Below are positions 1-6,837 of a stretch of DNA of 36,634 bases, piece by piece. The stretch is from an uncultured Gemmatimonadota bacterium (GTDB lineage: Bacteria; Gemmatimonadota; Gemmatimonadetes; Gemmatimonadales; Gemmatimonadaceae). Within the stretch, counting starts at the first letter, position 1. Every line of letters begins with the position of its first letter. The position numbers and the translations under genes are program-made. The stretch is from contig CADEDA010000001.1 in the NCBI GenBank assembly GCA_902825965.1, positions 205,694-242,327 of the forward strand. The letters are read 5' to 3'. Under the pieces are notes generated by a model, which saw only the letters and a list, made by a program, of their open reading frames with translations, did not search any database and had not been told where the DNA came from.

Positions 1-89
1 GCCTTCTGGAGTTGCTCGCGCGAGATGAGCCCCTCCCGGAGGAGGAGATCACCGATCCGTTCGCTGCCAGCGGTCGCTGCGGAGGCCAT
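1..89 (-). CDS. N-terminus of PilB/GspE-type traffic ATPase (partial)
   Basis: Only the first 29 codons lie in the window; the gene runs off the left edge. Reading the minus strand from an ATG at 89 gives a peptide with the core ERIGDLLLREGLIS followed by REQLQK. This is the typical opening of the N-terminal domain (T2SSE_N/MshEN-like) of type IV pilus or type II secretion ATPases such as PilB and GspE. Those cytoplasmic motors polymerise pilins, and in some families this domain binds cyclic-di-GMP. The gene follows the ComEA-like gene on the same strand after a 97-bp gap, which suits a competence or pilus locus. The catalytic domain is not visible, so PilB, GspE or another protein using this domain cannot be told apart. 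Confidence 0.6.
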   Translation of the reverse strand, partial: MASAATAGSERIGDLLLREGLISREQLQK

Positions 90-186
90 GCGCTGCTCTA
101 GTCGGGACGCGACGATCCCCCTCTCGGTCCAGAGGGACCGACGGGGGCGGAATGGTGGTGAAGGTGCCCGCCAGAATGCGACGGTG

Positions 187-795
187 TCAAGGCGATCTGC
201 GCCGGCGCGGCGCGGGCATCTCCGTCAGTTCAAGACGAGGCGGAAGGGAAAACGTGACATGAGGTTGCAGCTTGGCAGCGAGCGCCGGCCCGACCCCCTT
301 CACCCGCTGCAGACCGTCGAGCGAACCGAACGGTCCGTTGCGCTCCCGATCCTGCACGATCCGCGTCGCCAACGCCGGGCCGATCCCCGGCAGCGCCTCC
401 AAAGCCGGCGCATCCGCGATGTCGACGTCCACTGGACCGGGCGGGAGTGTGCCGGCAGCGGATCCGCCGTCCTCGGCGGCCCTTGGCGTCGGCGATCGCT
501 CCGTGGACCCCGAGTGGGGCGACGCCGCCGGGCGCCGCTGCCGCTGCCGCTGCGTCGCGGTCGCGGTCGCTGTCGCGGCGACACGATCAGAGCCGCGGGC
601 CGCGTCCGCCGATCGACGTGCTGCACCCCGCACAGCGACCGCTGAGTCGACCAGGCGAATCTGCTCCGCCAGCGCCGAGCGATGGCTCGGCGAAGGGCGC
701 TCTTCGGCAAGCGCTCGGCAACCCCGCACGCCGATTCCCAGCGCCGCAACAGCTGCGACGAACAACAGCGCCTGACGCTCGGCGGGAGTTGGCAC
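187..795 (-). CDS. ComEA-like helix-hairpin-helix DNA-binding protein
   Basis: A 202-residue protein with one N-terminal hydrophobic segment (about residues 8-24), a long low-complexity Ala/Arg/Thr/Gln linker (about 50-120) and a C-terminal ComEA-type helix-hairpin-helix pair. The two hairpins are seen in LEALPGIGPALATRI and LQRVKGVGPALAAKL. In ComEA proteins this module binds incoming double-stranded DNA at the membrane during natural transformation. The linker arises partly from hexamer repeats in the DNA around 540-580, so its length may vary between strains. The start is GTG at 795 with no clear Shine-Dalgarno sequence, so the N-terminus is uncertain. It lies just upstream of the PilB/GspE-like gene on the same strand, which supports a DNA-uptake role. 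Function is inferred from the domain. Confidence 0.75.
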   Translation of the reverse strand: MPTPAERQALLFVAAVAALGIGVRGCRALAEERPSPSHRSALAEQIRLVDSAVAVRGAARRSADAARGSDRVAATATATATQRQRQRRPAASPHSGSTERSPTPRAAEDGGSAAGTLPPGPVDVDIADAPALEALPGIGPALATRIVQDRERNGPFGSLDGLQRVKGVGPALAAKLQPHVTFSLPPRLELTEMPAPRRRRSP

Positions 796-821
796 CAGGA
801 GAGGATGTCGAGCCCAACACA

Positions 822-869
822 GGGTAGCGATACCCGTCTACCGCAATCCACCGCGAATCTTCGCCGTGG
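822..869 (-). other. two possible hairpins in the leader of the ComEA-like gene
   Basis: Upstream of the GTG at 795 the minus-strand RNA can form two hairpins. One pairs 848-851 with 866-869 and, after one mismatch, 853-856 with 862-865. The other has a perfect 5-bp stem (822-826 with 831-835) and a 4-base loop. The gap 796-929 is also less GC-rich than its surroundings and carries the hexamer tgtcct twice, at 886 and 908. No known RNA family was recognised. Confidence 0.25.
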
Positions 870-929
870 TTTGCTGCGCTGATAGTGTCCTGTTTATGGC
901 CTTTTACTGTCCTTAATCTGCAGCCAGTT

Positions 930-1892
930 TTAGGGGTCGAGGTCGCGAATTACTGTCAGGGCGACGTCACCGACCAACTGCAGCGTCGCCTGCGAGACCT
1001 TGTCGATCGTGTCACCCGTGGTGTGATGCCAGGCGAATCCCAAGTCGATCACATCGATGACCCGCAGCCCCTTCTCGATCAGCGGCAGGTGGTCGTCGGT
1101 GATCGGGCCGAGGTCGCGGGAATGGAAGACCGCGCCGTGGCCGAGCCGCTGGGCCACGCTCCAGACGCGCTGCACCACGTCCGGCGCTGCCCGCACGGAG
1201 TGTGACTCGTGCCCGAACGAGGGGTCGGCGTCGCCTACCATGTCCCACAGCACGCCGAACAGCGGCGTGTAGCCGGCCGCAGGGAGATGCTCGGCGAAGT
1301 ACCGTGAGCCGATCAGCACATCGGTGTTGGTATCGAAGCTCCCCCAGTCCTCACCGTCCAGCATCACGATGTCCACGCCCACAGCCGGAGGCCGCTTCTT
1401 GAGCTGGTCCGCCACGCCGAGCAGGATGGCGACGCCGGAGCCGCCGTCGTTCGCGCCGATCACGGGCTGGGCAGCGAGGGCCGGATCGGTCTCCTTGTCG
1501 GACTGCGGCCGCGTATCCCAGTGCGCGAGGTACAGGACGCGGCGCGTGTCGGCGGGCTTGAAGCGGGCGATGATGTTGCGCATCGGCAGCTTCTTGCCGT
1601 CTGCCGTGGTATGCGTCCACTCCTGCGTGAATACGGTGTCGGCCCGACCCCGCAGCTCGGCCAGGAGCCAGTCTCCGGCGGCCTTGTGTGCGGCCGTGCC
1701 CGGCACGCGGGCGCCGAACTCGACCTGCTTGCGCACGTAGCCCATGGCGGCGGCGCCGTCGAACCCGGTGGGTGCCCGATCGACCACCGTGCCGTCCTGG
1801 GAGGCCGCGTCGGAGCCGCCGCAGGCGAAGGCGGTGACCAGCAGCACGGGAAGCAGCGCGACGGAACGCCTGGCGGCGAGGCTGAGCGGCAC
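930..1892 (-). CDS. M28-family metallohydrolase, glutaminyl-peptide cyclotransferase-like
   Basis: A 320-residue exported zinc protein of the M28/glutaminyl cyclase superfamily. The start chosen is GTG at 1892: a GGAG sits 5 nt upstream, and this start puts the hydrophobic signal sequence (LLPVLLVTAFAC) at the N-terminus. A longer frame to an upstream ATG only adds Arg-rich sequence and runs into the divergent lptF promoter area. The Cys after TAFA makes a lipoprotein plausible, though the lipobox is not ideal. Visible metal and catalytic motifs are LAHWDTRP, GANDGGSG, MLDGEDWGS, WDMVGDADP and WHHTTGDT. The pattern DGEDWG, then LIGSRYFAEH, then the late His resembles glutaminyl-peptide cyclotransferases more than plain aminopeptidases. 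Those enzymes convert N-terminal Gln to pyroglutamate. Peptidase activity cannot be excluded. Confidence 0.8.
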   Translation of the reverse strand: MPLSLAARRSVALLPVLLVTAFACGGSDAASQDGTVVDRAPTGFDGAAAMGYVRKQVEFGARVPGTAAHKAAGDWLLAELRGRADTVFTQEWTHTTADGKKLPMRNIIARFKPADTRRVLYLAHWDTRPQSDKETDPALAAQPVIGANDGGSGVAILLGVADQLKKRPPAVGVDIVMLDGEDWGSFDTNTDVLIGSRYFAEHLPAAGYTPLFGVLWDMVGDADPSFGHESHSVRAAPDVVQRVWSVAQRLGHGAVFHSRDLGPITDDHLPLIEKGLRVIDVIDLGFAWHHTTGDTIDKVSQATLQLVGDVALTVIRDLDP

Positions 1893-2032
1893 GGGAACTC
1901 CGGTGTGACGCGCACTCCGAGGAGCGCGCGGGGTACGAGAGGGTCGGATCCGTCGGTCGCGGTCCTTGCCCCGCCACCGATGCCCAGTGGAATATACGGA
2001 ACCGCGCTGCGCCCGCGCCCTCACCCCACCGC

Positions 2033-3568
2033 GTGAAGATCGTCTCCCGGTACGTCCTCAGAGAGCATCTCGGCCCCCTGGTCTTCGCCCTCTCGGCGCT
2101 GACCTCCTTGCTGTTGCTCAACTTCGTCGCCAAGCGGTTCGGCGACCTGGTGGGGAAAGGGCTCCCGTGGACGGTGATCGCCGAGTTCCTGCTGCTCTCC
2201 GTGCCGTTCACCCTCGCGATGACGCTGCCCATGGCGGTGCTGGTCGCGACGCTGCACGCCTTCTCGCGGCTCGCGTCCGAGAACGAGATCACGGCCTTCA
2301 AGGCCAGCGGGGTCTCGATGCAGCGGCTCGTGCGCCCGGTGATCCTGGCGAGCGGCGTGATGACGCTCTTCATGGTGTGGTTCAACGACCAGGTGCTGCC
2401 TCGCGCGAACCACCGCCTCGCGAACCTGCAGTCGGACATCGCACGGGTGAAGCCGACGCTGGCACTCAACGAGCAGGTGATCAACGAGGTCGTGCGGGGG
2501 CAGCTCTTCCTCCGCGCCGGACGCATCGCTGCCGGCACCAACCGGATGAAGGACGTCACGATCTTCGACCTCTCCGAGCCCTCGCAGCGCCGTACCATCA
2601 TCGCCGACAGCGGGTCGCTCGCATTCTCCAGTTCGGGGGAGGACCTGCTGCTCACGCTCTACGACGGCAGCATGACCGCGGTGGAGGCGACGCGCCCGTC
2701 GCGGCTGCAGCGCAGCTTCTTCGCCGAAGACGTCTTCAAGGTGCGCGGTGTCGCAGCACGTCTCGACCGCAGCGAGGACAGCCGCACGTTCCGCTCCGAC
2801 CGCGAGATGAGCGTCTGCGAGTTGCAGGAGCGCGTCGCCACCTCGGCGGCCGAACGCGACTCCGCGTGGGTGCGCCTCGCGACGACGGAGCGCCGCGTGG
2901 ACTCCACGTCGACGCGGTCCCTCGTGCCACCGGGGGCGCCCCGGGGCGTCGGGGACCTCTACTGCGCCGCGCTCCGTCGCGTCGGCGCGCTCCTGGGTCC
3001 GGCGGAGGCGATCGCAGCCGAAGCGCGCGTCGCGGACGTGGGCGCCGCGGACGTGGGCGCCGCGGAGCCCCTCCCGCAGGAGTCGCCCAAGCTCAAGGGC
3101 ACGCGGCTCGCCCCCGAGTCGGAGGTGGTGCAGGAGAGCCCGAGCGTGCAGGCCATGATGCTCGAGGGCCTCGCGATGGAGCTCAAGATCGCCCAAGGCA
3201 CCATCGACCGGCATCGGGTGGAGATCGAGAAGAAGTTCGCGATCGCGACGGCCTGCGTCGTGTTCGTGCTGCTGGGCGCGCCCATCGCCCTGCGGTTCCC
3301 GCGCGGCGGCGTCGGGCTCACGATCGGCGTGAGCCTCGGGGTGTTCGGGCTCTACTACGTCGGCCTGCTCGGCGGCGAGGCCCTCGCCGACCGCGACCTG
3401 GTCGATCCCGCGCTCGCGATGTGGTCCACCAACATCCTGCTGGGATTGGTCGGCGTGTTCCTCACCGCGCGGCTGGGCAACGAGGGATCGACGTCGCGCG
3501 GCAGCGAGACGTCCGAGTGGTGGGGGCGGGTGCTCGAGCGCGTGCGACGCAAGCGCGGCGTCGCATGA
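2033..3568 (+). CDS. lptF: LptF/LptG-family lipopolysaccharide export permease (first copy)
   Basis: A 511-residue inner-membrane protein of the LptF/LptG (YjgP/YjgQ) family, which with LptB and LptC extracts LPS from the inner membrane. It begins MKIVSRYVLREHLGP and shows the family's three N-terminal membrane segments (about 14-34, 50-75, 100-118), a beta-jellyroll periplasmic region and three C-terminal membrane segments from about residue 402. GAPIALRFPRGG is the usual loop before the fifth helix. It is longer than the usual 350-400 residues because of an insertion at about 250-365 that contains a duplicated ADVGA unit. The start is GTG at 2033, with a possible -10 (TATACG at 1993-1998). 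It overlaps the next gene by ATGA. Calling it LptF rather than LptG rests on gene order. Confidence 0.85.
   Translation: MKIVSRYVLREHLGPLVFALSALTSLLLLNFVAKRFGDLVGKGLPWTVIAEFLLLSVPFTLAMTLPMAVLVATLHAFSRLASENEITAFKASGVSMQRLVRPVILASGVMTLFMVWFNDQVLPRANHRLANLQSDIARVKPTLALNEQVINEVVRGQLFLRAGRIAAGTNRMKDVTIFDLSEPSQRRTIIADSGSLAFSSSGEDLLLTLYDGSMTAVEATRPSRLQRSFFAEDVFKVRGVAARLDRSEDSRTFRSDREMSVCELQERVATSAAERDSAWVRLATTERRVDSTSTRSLVPPGAPRGVGDLYCAALRRVGALLGPAEAIAAEARVADVGAADVGAAEPLPQESPKLKGTRLAPESEVVQESPSVQAMMLEGLAMELKIAQGTIDRHRVEIEKKFAIATACVVFVLLGAPIALRFPRGGVGLTIGVSLGVFGLYYVGLLGGEALADRDLVDPALAMWSTNILLGLVGVFLTARLGNEGSTSRGSETSEWWGRVLERVRRKRGVA
3032..3061 (+). repeat. 15-bp tandem duplication inside lptF
   Basis: Two exact adjacent copies of gcggacgtgggcgcc (3032-3046 and 3047-3061). 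They keep the reading frame and double a five-residue Ala/Asp/Val/Gly stretch in the inserted periplasmic region of the LptF-like protein. This looks like slippage in a non-essential loop. Confidence 0.8.
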
Positions 3569-4647
3569 GACTCTTGCGGCCGCTGGACCGCTACGTCCTG
3601 GGCGAGTTCTGGAAGGTCCTGGCCGCGACGGCACTGGGCTTCCCCGCACTCGTGATCATCATCGACATCAGCGAGAAGCTCGACACCTACCTGCAGCGCA
3701 AGCTGCCGATGACGGACATCGCACTCGCGTACCTGTACGGAGTGCCCGACACGATGTTCCTCGTGCTGCCGGCAGCGGTGCTCTTCGCGACGGTGTTCAC
3801 GGTGGGGGGCTTCACGCGGCACAGCGAGATCACGGCCGCCAAGGCGTCGGGCATCAGCTTCCACCGCTTCATCGCCCCGATCGCCATCGGCGCCATGGTC
3901 GCGACCGGGTTCGGCCTCGCCTTGGCCGAGGTGGTGCCGCCACTCAATGCCCGGCGGCTTGAGCTGCTGCAGGAGAAGGTCGCGCGCAGCACCGACATGC
4001 GCGCGAACTTCACCTACGCGTCCGAGACGGGGCGGGTCTACAAGATCGGCAACGCGAGTGCGCGGGCCGGCACGCTCGACCAAGTGGAGATCGAGCGGCG
4101 CGGCACGGGCCCCGAGTACCCCACCTACCTCATCGCCGCCAAGCGCGGGAAGTGGGATCCGGCGACGGGCTGGACCCTCAGCGAGGGGGTGCTGCATGTC
4201 CTGCCGGACTCGATGTCGAACCACACGTTCCGGTTCGACTCGCTGCGGGACGCGAGCTTCGCCGAGCCGCCGGCCAGCCTGATGGCCAATCCCAAGGCCC
4301 CGGCCGAGATGGGCTACCGTGACCTGGGCCGCTTCATCGCCGCCATGGAACGCTCGGGTACGGACGTGAACAAGCTGCGCGTCGAGCGCATGCTGAAACT
4401 GGCCATCCCGGCCACCTGTTTCATCATCATGCTCATCGGGGCTCCGCTGGCGACCAGCACGCAGCGCGGCGGGACGGCCTACGGCATCGGGATCAGCCTC
4501 GCGACCACGGTTATATTCCTGATGCTGCTCCAGCTGACGCAGGCCATCGGGGCCGGCGGCCTCATCCTCCCCGAGATCGCCGCCTGGATCCCGGGGGCGA
4601 TCTTCCTCCTGATCGGCAGCGTCCTTCTCTATCGAGTCCGAACGTAG
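3565..4647 (+). CDS. lptG: LptF/LptG-family lipopolysaccharide export permease (second copy)
   Basis: A 360-residue partner of the preceding gene. It starts at an ATG that overlaps the upstream stop (ATGA), so the two are probably translationally coupled as expected for the LptFG heterodimer. It opens RPLDRYVLGEFWKVL, has N-terminal membrane segments at about 18-36, 55-77 and 100-120, a periplasmic beta-rich middle, and three helices after about residue 275. GAPLATSTQRGGTAYG precedes the second C-terminal helix, as in the family. Its length is normal, unlike the first copy. LPS export needs LptB and LptC, which are not in this window. The next gene begins two bases after its stop, which puts LPS export and MCE lipid transport in one transcript. 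Confidence 0.87.
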   Translation: MRLLRPLDRYVLGEFWKVLAATALGFPALVIIIDISEKLDTYLQRKLPMTDIALAYLYGVPDTMFLVLPAAVLFATVFTVGGFTRHSEITAAKASGISFHRFIAPIAIGAMVATGFGLALAEVVPPLNARRLELLQEKVARSTDMRANFTYASETGRVYKIGNASARAGTLDQVEIERRGTGPEYPTYLIAAKRGKWDPATGWTLSEGVLHVLPDSMSNHTFRFDSLRDASFAEPPASLMANPKAPAEMGYRDLGRFIAAMERSGTDVNKLRVERMLKLAIPATCFIIMLIGAPLATSTQRGGTAYGIGISLATTVIFLMLLQLTQAIGAGGLILPEIAAWIPGAIFLLIGSVLLYRVRT

Positions 4648-4648
4648 C

Positions 4649-5476
4649 GTGCACCGCCCCACCGAGTCCTTCCCCGTCGTCCAACGCGGCAGCATCCGGT
4701 TCTTCCGCGAGATGGGGCGGAGGACGCTGGCGCTGCTTGGCGGCATTGGGGCACGCGTGCTGTTCCTGCGCGACATCCGTCGTGCCCTCACCGAGGTGCC
4801 CACCTGGCGCGCCGAGGTGTTCCACCAGATGCGCGCGATCGGCGTGGACTCCCTGCCGCTCGTGCTCATGGTGGCGGCGTTCATCGGCGGCGTGATCGCG
4901 ATCCAGATCCGCTACCAGCTCTTCCCCGGCATCCAGTTGTCGATCGTCGGACTGTCCACGCGGCAGATCGTCATCCTCGAGACGGGACCCCTGCTCACCG
5001 GGCTGGTGCTCGCCGGCCGGGTGGGGGCGAAGATGACGGCCGAGATCGCGACCATGCGTGTGACGGAGCAGATCGACGCGTTGGAGACGCTCTCGTTCGA
5101 CCCGGTCGCGTACCTGGTGGTCCCGCGACTCATCGCGGCCATCGTGATGCTGCCGATCCTCACCGTGTTCGCCGACGTGATCGGCGTCTGCTCGGGCCTC
5201 ATGGCGTCCGTGACGGTGGCGGACGTGCAGTTCGCCCAGTTCATGGAAGGGGTGCGCCTGGGCTACGACCAGTTCCAGGTGACCTACAGCTTGATCAAGG
5301 CGACGCTGTTCGGCGCGGCGATCGCGTTCCTGTGCACGTTCGAAGGCTATATGACGTTCGGCGGCGCCGAGGGAGTGGGCAAGAGCACGGCCAAGGCGGT
5401 CGTGATCTCGTCCATCGCGATCCTCGTGCTCGACGCCGCCACCGCAGTCCTCCTCGCACCGTACCTTCAGGCATGA
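4649..5476 (+). CDS. mlaE: MlaE-family lipid ABC transporter permease
   Basis: A 275-residue inner-membrane permease of the MlaE/YrbE family, which moves phospholipids between the membranes together with an MCE protein and an MlaF-type ATPase. The diagnostic stretch EQIDALETLSFDPVAYLVVP is present at about residues 146-165, and the long hydrophobic segments fit five to six membrane passes. The start is GTG at 4649, one base after the lptG stop; an ATG at 4711 would give a shorter N-terminus. The stop overlaps the MCE gene by ATGA. No ATPase gene lies between or after these genes, so the energising subunit must be encoded elsewhere. Confidence 0.9.
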   Translation: MHRPTESFPVVQRGSIRFFREMGRRTLALLGGIGARVLFLRDIRRALTEVPTWRAEVFHQMRAIGVDSLPLVLMVAAFIGGVIAIQIRYQLFPGIQLSIVGLSTRQIVILETGPLLTGLVLAGRVGAKMTAEIATMRVTEQIDALETLSFDPVAYLVVPRLIAAIVMLPILTVFADVIGVCSGLMASVTVADVQFAQFMEGVRLGYDQFQVTYSLIKATLFGAAIAFLCTFEGYMTFGGAEGVGKSTAKAVVISSIAILVLDAATAVLLAPYLQA

Positions 5477-6354
5477 AGCGACGCGACGAAGTTCTCGTGG
5501 GCATCGTGGCCACCGTGGCCCTGGGGCTGGCCATCGTCGGCTCCCTCTTCCTGGCGCGCGGCGGCCTGCTGCCCGGCTACAAGCTGCACGCGGTCTTCCC
5601 GTGGGGCGCGGGACTGCGCCAGGGCCAGCCGGTGATGCTCTCCGGCGTGACCGTCGGCTACGTGGACGCCGTGGACATCCGCCGGGACGGCAAGCTGCTC
5701 GTCACGATGCGGATCTACAAGCAGTACCAGGTGCCCAAGGGCACCAGCTCCAAGGTCGCGCCCAACGGCGTCTTCGGCGACATGATGGTGGCCATGACCC
5801 CGACCGTGGCCACCGACGACATGTTCGCGGTCGGCGACACGATCCCGGCCGGTGCGCCGTCGATCGGCATCGGCGAGGTGCTGGCGAAGGTCGACTCGCT
5901 GAGCGGCGATGTCCGGGCGCTCACCACCGCCCTGCGGAGCGAGTTCGTGGACAAGGGAGGGTTCGCCGAGATCCGGCGCACCATCACCTCGGCCAACGGC
6001 CTGATCGCGACGCTCCAGACGATCGCGCAGGAACAGTCCCGCGAACTGACCAAGACTCAGGAGTCGATGCGTCGCGTGGCGAACGCGATCGACTCGGCGC
6101 GGGTCGACTCGACCTTCCGCGCGGTCGGGGACCTCACCAAGAACGTGAACACCCTGACCACCGACCTGCGCGGCACCACGGCGCAGCTCAACGGGATCCT
6201 CGCCAAGCTCGACAGCAAGCAGGGCTCGGCGGGCATGCTGCTCAACGACGACGGGATGTACCGGGATGTGCGGTCGCTGCTGCAGCGCCTGGACTCGTTG
6301 ACGCTGGACTTCCAGAAGAACCCGCGGAAGTACATCAATCTGTCGATTTTCTAG
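5473..6354 (+). CDS. mlaD: MlaD-family (MCE domain) lipid-binding protein
   Basis: A 293-residue protein with one N-terminal membrane anchor (about 8-28), an MCE/MlaD domain (about 37-115) and a long helical C-terminal half rich in Thr, Leu and Asp (about 135-285). The MCE domain is recognised from LRQGQPVMLSGVTVGYV and VAPNGVFGDMMVAM. MCE proteins form rings that carry lipids across the periplasm from the MlaE permease. The long helical tail is like that of tunnel-forming MCE proteins, although with a single MCE domain. The ATGA overlap with mlaE supports a joint complex. The last codons and stop lie inside a 44-bp sequence repeated at 25151-25194, so the natural C-terminus may have been altered. 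Confidence 0.9.
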   Translation: MKRRDEVLVGIVATVALGLAIVGSLFLARGGLLPGYKLHAVFPWGAGLRQGQPVMLSGVTVGYVDAVDIRRDGKLLVTMRIYKQYQVPKGTSSKVAPNGVFGDMMVAMTPTVATDDMFAVGDTIPAGAPSIGIGEVLAKVDSLSGDVRALTTALRSEFVDKGGFAEIRRTITSANGLIATLQTIAQEQSRELTKTQESMRRVANAIDSARVDSTFRAVGDLTKNVNTLTTDLRGTTAQLNGILAKLDSKQGSAGMLLNDDGMYRDVRSLLQRLDSLTLDFQKNPRKYINLSIF

Positions 6355-6384
6355 GATGGTGGATGGTGGATGGTGGATGGTGGA
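6354..6384 (+). repeat. GGATGGT heptamer array, copy 1
   Basis: Four exact GGATGGT units plus GGA begin at the last base of the mlaD stop codon (TAG at 6352-6354). With the preceding bases, 6341-6384 matches 25151-25194 at 43 of 44 positions. The array stands before a four-helix-bundle gene. A degenerate opposite-strand version (ccctccaccctccacctccc, about 6755-6775) lies just after that gene. Confidence 0.9.
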
Positions 6385-6450
6385 GGGGAAAGGGTAGGGC
6401 GATGGAGGACTTGATTGGACGCTGGGCGGTTGGCGCTGCGAACGTGACCC

Positions 6451-6750
6451 ATGTATCCGTTCGAACGCCTTGAGGCTTGGGCTGCAGCACACCAGCAGGC
6501 TGTTCGGTTGTATCGCGTCACGGGCACGTGGCGGGACGTTGATCTGTCGCGGCAGGTCCGTCGGTGTGCGACGTCCATCGCGGCGAACATCGCCGAAGGC
6601 GCGGGATCCGACACGCAGGCCCACTTCGCGCGCGATGTCGGCGTCCTCGACGCTGACGCCTTTGCCGAGCATCACGCCGCAAGCGAATCCATCGGGCGGC
6701 GTCTGACAGGCTTCATCCGCCTCGTACGAGCCAATGCCCGGCAGCCGTAG
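6451..6750 (+). CDS. four-helix-bundle protein (S23/IVP family), internally shortened
   Basis: A 99-residue protein of the four-helix-bundle family related to the 23S rRNA intervening-sequence protein and to Avd accessory proteins. The start FERLEAWAAAHQQAVRLYRV and the core CATSIAANIAEGAGS are typical. After HFAR the family normally continues with about 20 residues of helix 3 before a second LLAR-type motif and Gly-rich turn. Here the sequence jumps straight to DVGVLDADAF and then to the fourth helix (ESIGRRLTGFIRLVRA). This fits an in-frame deletion between two short Ala-Arg repeats, leaving a protein shorter than the usual 115-125 residues. The family's cellular role is unknown. The flanking heptamer-like repeats suggest it belongs to a dispersed repeated unit. 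Confidence 0.7.
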   Translation: MYPFERLEAWAAAHQQAVRLYRVTGTWRDVDLSRQVRRCATSIAANIAEGAGSDTQAHFARDVGVLDADAFAEHHAASESIGRRLTGFIRLVRANARQP

Positions 6751-6785
6751 CCGCGGCCCTCCACCCTCCACCTCCCCCAACGCAA

Positions 6786-6820
6786 CACGGCCCGGAGAGC
6801 ACCTTGCTCTCCGGGCCGTG
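6786..6820 (-). terminator. strong hairpin downstream of the TonB receptor gene
   Basis: A perfect 16-bp inverted repeat (6786-6801 with 6805-6820) with a 3-base loop lies 17 bp beyond the stop of the minus-strand receptor gene. No long T tract follows on either strand, so termination may be less efficient than at a classic intrinsic terminator. It could also end transcripts from the plus-strand four-helix gene. Confidence 0.7.
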
Positions 6821-6837
6821 CTGCACTCTGTGAGCGC

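Noticed and set aside
886-913. Repeated tgtcct hexamers considered as an insertion-sequence end
   Set aside because: No transposase fragment, partner inverted repeat or target duplication was seen; two hexamers alone are not enough.
796-929. Segment with GCAAACC and hairpins considered as a second GEMM riboswitch upstream of comEA
   Set aside because: The second obligatory element, GGGnCGCAAAGCC, is missing and the downstream hairpins do not fit the GEMM fold.
1966-3564. Upstream extension of the lptG frame through the whole lptF gene
   Set aside because: The extra part is Arg/Pro-rich and antithetic to the clear LptF frame. The ATG at 3565 gives the normal LptG length.
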